Source of the DNA: Phalacrocorax aristotelis | Taxonomy: Eukaryota; Chordata; Aves; Suliformes; Phalacrocoracidae | Direction of reading: 5' to 3' | Length of the DNA stretch: 64,000 nt | NCBI RefSeq assembly: GCF_949628215.1 | Contig: NC_134279.1 | Span: forward strand, 82,515,330-82,579,329 | In this document: positions 62,785 through 64,000 of the stretch, piece after piece | Numbering within the stretch: the stretch's first letter is position 1 | How the letters are laid out: each line of letters begins with the position of its first letter | Translations under genes and position numbers: made by a program | The notes under the pieces: generated by a model | The model's input: the letters and a program-made list of their open reading frames with translations, nothing else | Told to the model about the DNA's origin: nothing | The model's database searches: none

Positions 62785-63575
62785 ACCTTCAGGGAACCAC
62801 AAAGCACATTCCCTCCTCTGCCCGGCGGAGCCAGAGGCCCCGCGAAACCAAACCCACCGTCCACCGCTCATCCATTGCTGGACCTGGAGCACGGAGACGC
62901 TGGTCCATGCACAAAAAAAACCCAGACTCTTGCAGGCCTTAGTGACTGCCAGCCGGCGCTTATCCCCAGGGCCAGCTCACGGGCAAGAAGGTGCTACTTA
63001 AGGAATTTTTTTGGCTGCCCCAAGAGGCAGGGCTATGCTCTTTCCTGGGAGGGAAGATGGCTTCGAACCCCTCGTGGCTGCTCATTGCCAAGGATCCTTG
63101 TTTGGGGAATGCCTTTTTCTTCGAACTCTCTCTCTGGAGTGGGGAGGGTTTGCTGTTTGATGGTGTGGAAGCTGAGGGTGGCTCATCCCATCCCTGCGGG
63201 CTCTCTGCAGAGCGCCGGGCTCGGCGCCGCTGCGTCATGGCTGGACCATCCCCGTCCTCTCCGTAGGCTCATGGATGTTGGGCGGGAAGGGGCCGTTCCT
63301 CCAGAGGAAATGGTGCCCAGCATTCCTGCAGGGTTTCCGCTCGTTTTCATTTCATTTGTTTAACGGAGGGGCACCCAAACCTGGGTAAACACTGCCCAGA
63401 AACCAGCAGCCACGACAGCACAAGCCGGGATGCCAGAGCTGCATCTCGGGGGCTGTAGGAGCCAGAGGACACCAGGAGCGGTGATCGCTCTTCCGGAGGT
63501 TTCCAGCCTCACCTCCTCTCCACCCAGACCTTCCTGCCAAGGCAATAAACCATCTCCAAAATCCTCGTCCACCAG
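62785..63575 (+). other. FBXO41: FBXO41 3' untranslated region with possible polyadenylation signal
   Basis: The first AATAAA after the stop is at 63544-63549, so one possible end lies near 63570. Mammalian FBXO41 messages have long 3' regions, so the real end may lie further right. Confidence 0.5.
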
Positions 63576-64000
63576 GAAACACGGGTCATGCTTCTGTCCC
63601 CACCAACATCCACCACCCGCTCAGGTTTCCTCCGGAGCGAGTTGTCCCATGAGGAGAGAGGGACTGTCATGGGACACCCACATTTGCCATCTCATCACCT
63701 TGCTGAGCAGCTTGAAGGAGAAACCCAGGTCAAATTGTCCCAAAATCCAAAGCTGCTGGTGAAAATGTCAGCCCAACTGCCCTATGGCCACGGCTTTTTT
63801 TTTAATTCTGCTTTTTTCTTCTGGCTGTCTTCTGCCTGCAAGGACATCATCCCTCCCAAAATACCTTTCTTTTTCCAAAGGAAGAGGCTTTTGAAAGGCA
63901 TCCAGCAGGGTCAGGACCCTCCACCCCGGGGAGAAGGTGCCAGGAGGTGCCCACGCCATGGGGAACACCCATCACAGCACTGCCAGCAGCAGGGACACAC
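63576..64000. other. Right edge, no feature recognised
   Basis: GC-rich sequence without a recognised gene on either strand. It may still be FBXO41 3' region. Confidence 0.4.

Overview
The window looks like bird genomic DNA. Non-coding space is dominated by CR1 LINE copies with the usual 5'-truncated form and ATTCTGTAATTCTGT-like 3' ends. There is also a solo endogenous-retrovirus LTR of a type common in birds, a few decayed amniote SINEs, and two vertebrate genes with recognisable proteins. No bacterial operon, CRISPR array, tRNA or rRNA was found.

Layout. Positions 1-11 kb are AT-rich and repeat-laden, and are probably introns of a minus-strand gene whose first coding exon (11137-11193, a Met-Glu-Leu-Gly start followed by 12 Glu) lies in a CpG-rich promoter at about 11.1-11.6 kb. 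I call this gene probably ALMS1, because mammals have the order FBXO41-EGR4-ALMS1 with the same relative strands. The same promoter has signs of firing to the plus strand. Three plus-strand candidate exons (12160-12254, 16716-16955, 17322-17459) join without a frame break into a protein I do not recognise. Positions 17.5-36 kb are intergenic or repeat sequence: CR1 copies, the solo LTR at 25.2 kb and ancient SINE/LINE relics. From about 36 kb the DNA becomes GC-rich, with many G-runs and simple repeats.

EGR4 (plus strand, two coding exons, 43246-45046, 486 residues) encodes an immediate-early transcription factor with three C2H2 zinc fingers. Its promoter at 42.72-42.85 kb carries a perfect CArG box, an ETS site, a CRE and a TATA box, the expected layout for a growth-factor and neuronal-activity response gene. 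FBXO41 follows on the same strand with twelve coding exons (51259-62784, 795 residues). All splice phases agree. It is an F-box protein with an N-terminal zinc finger, a coiled coil, an F-box and a leucine-rich C-terminal half, and in mammals it is a neuronal SCF ubiquitin-ligase subunit. The two genes are linked by conserved gene order rather than by a shared pathway, although both are neuron-enriched in mammals.

The points most worth a second look are the unrecognised divergent gene at 11.4-17.5 kb, the compact EGR4 promoter with a 31-bp tandem repeat in its leader, and a 62-codon upstream ORF that ends three bases before the FBXO41 start codon. All identifications rest on reading the sequence and remembered family features; no search was run.
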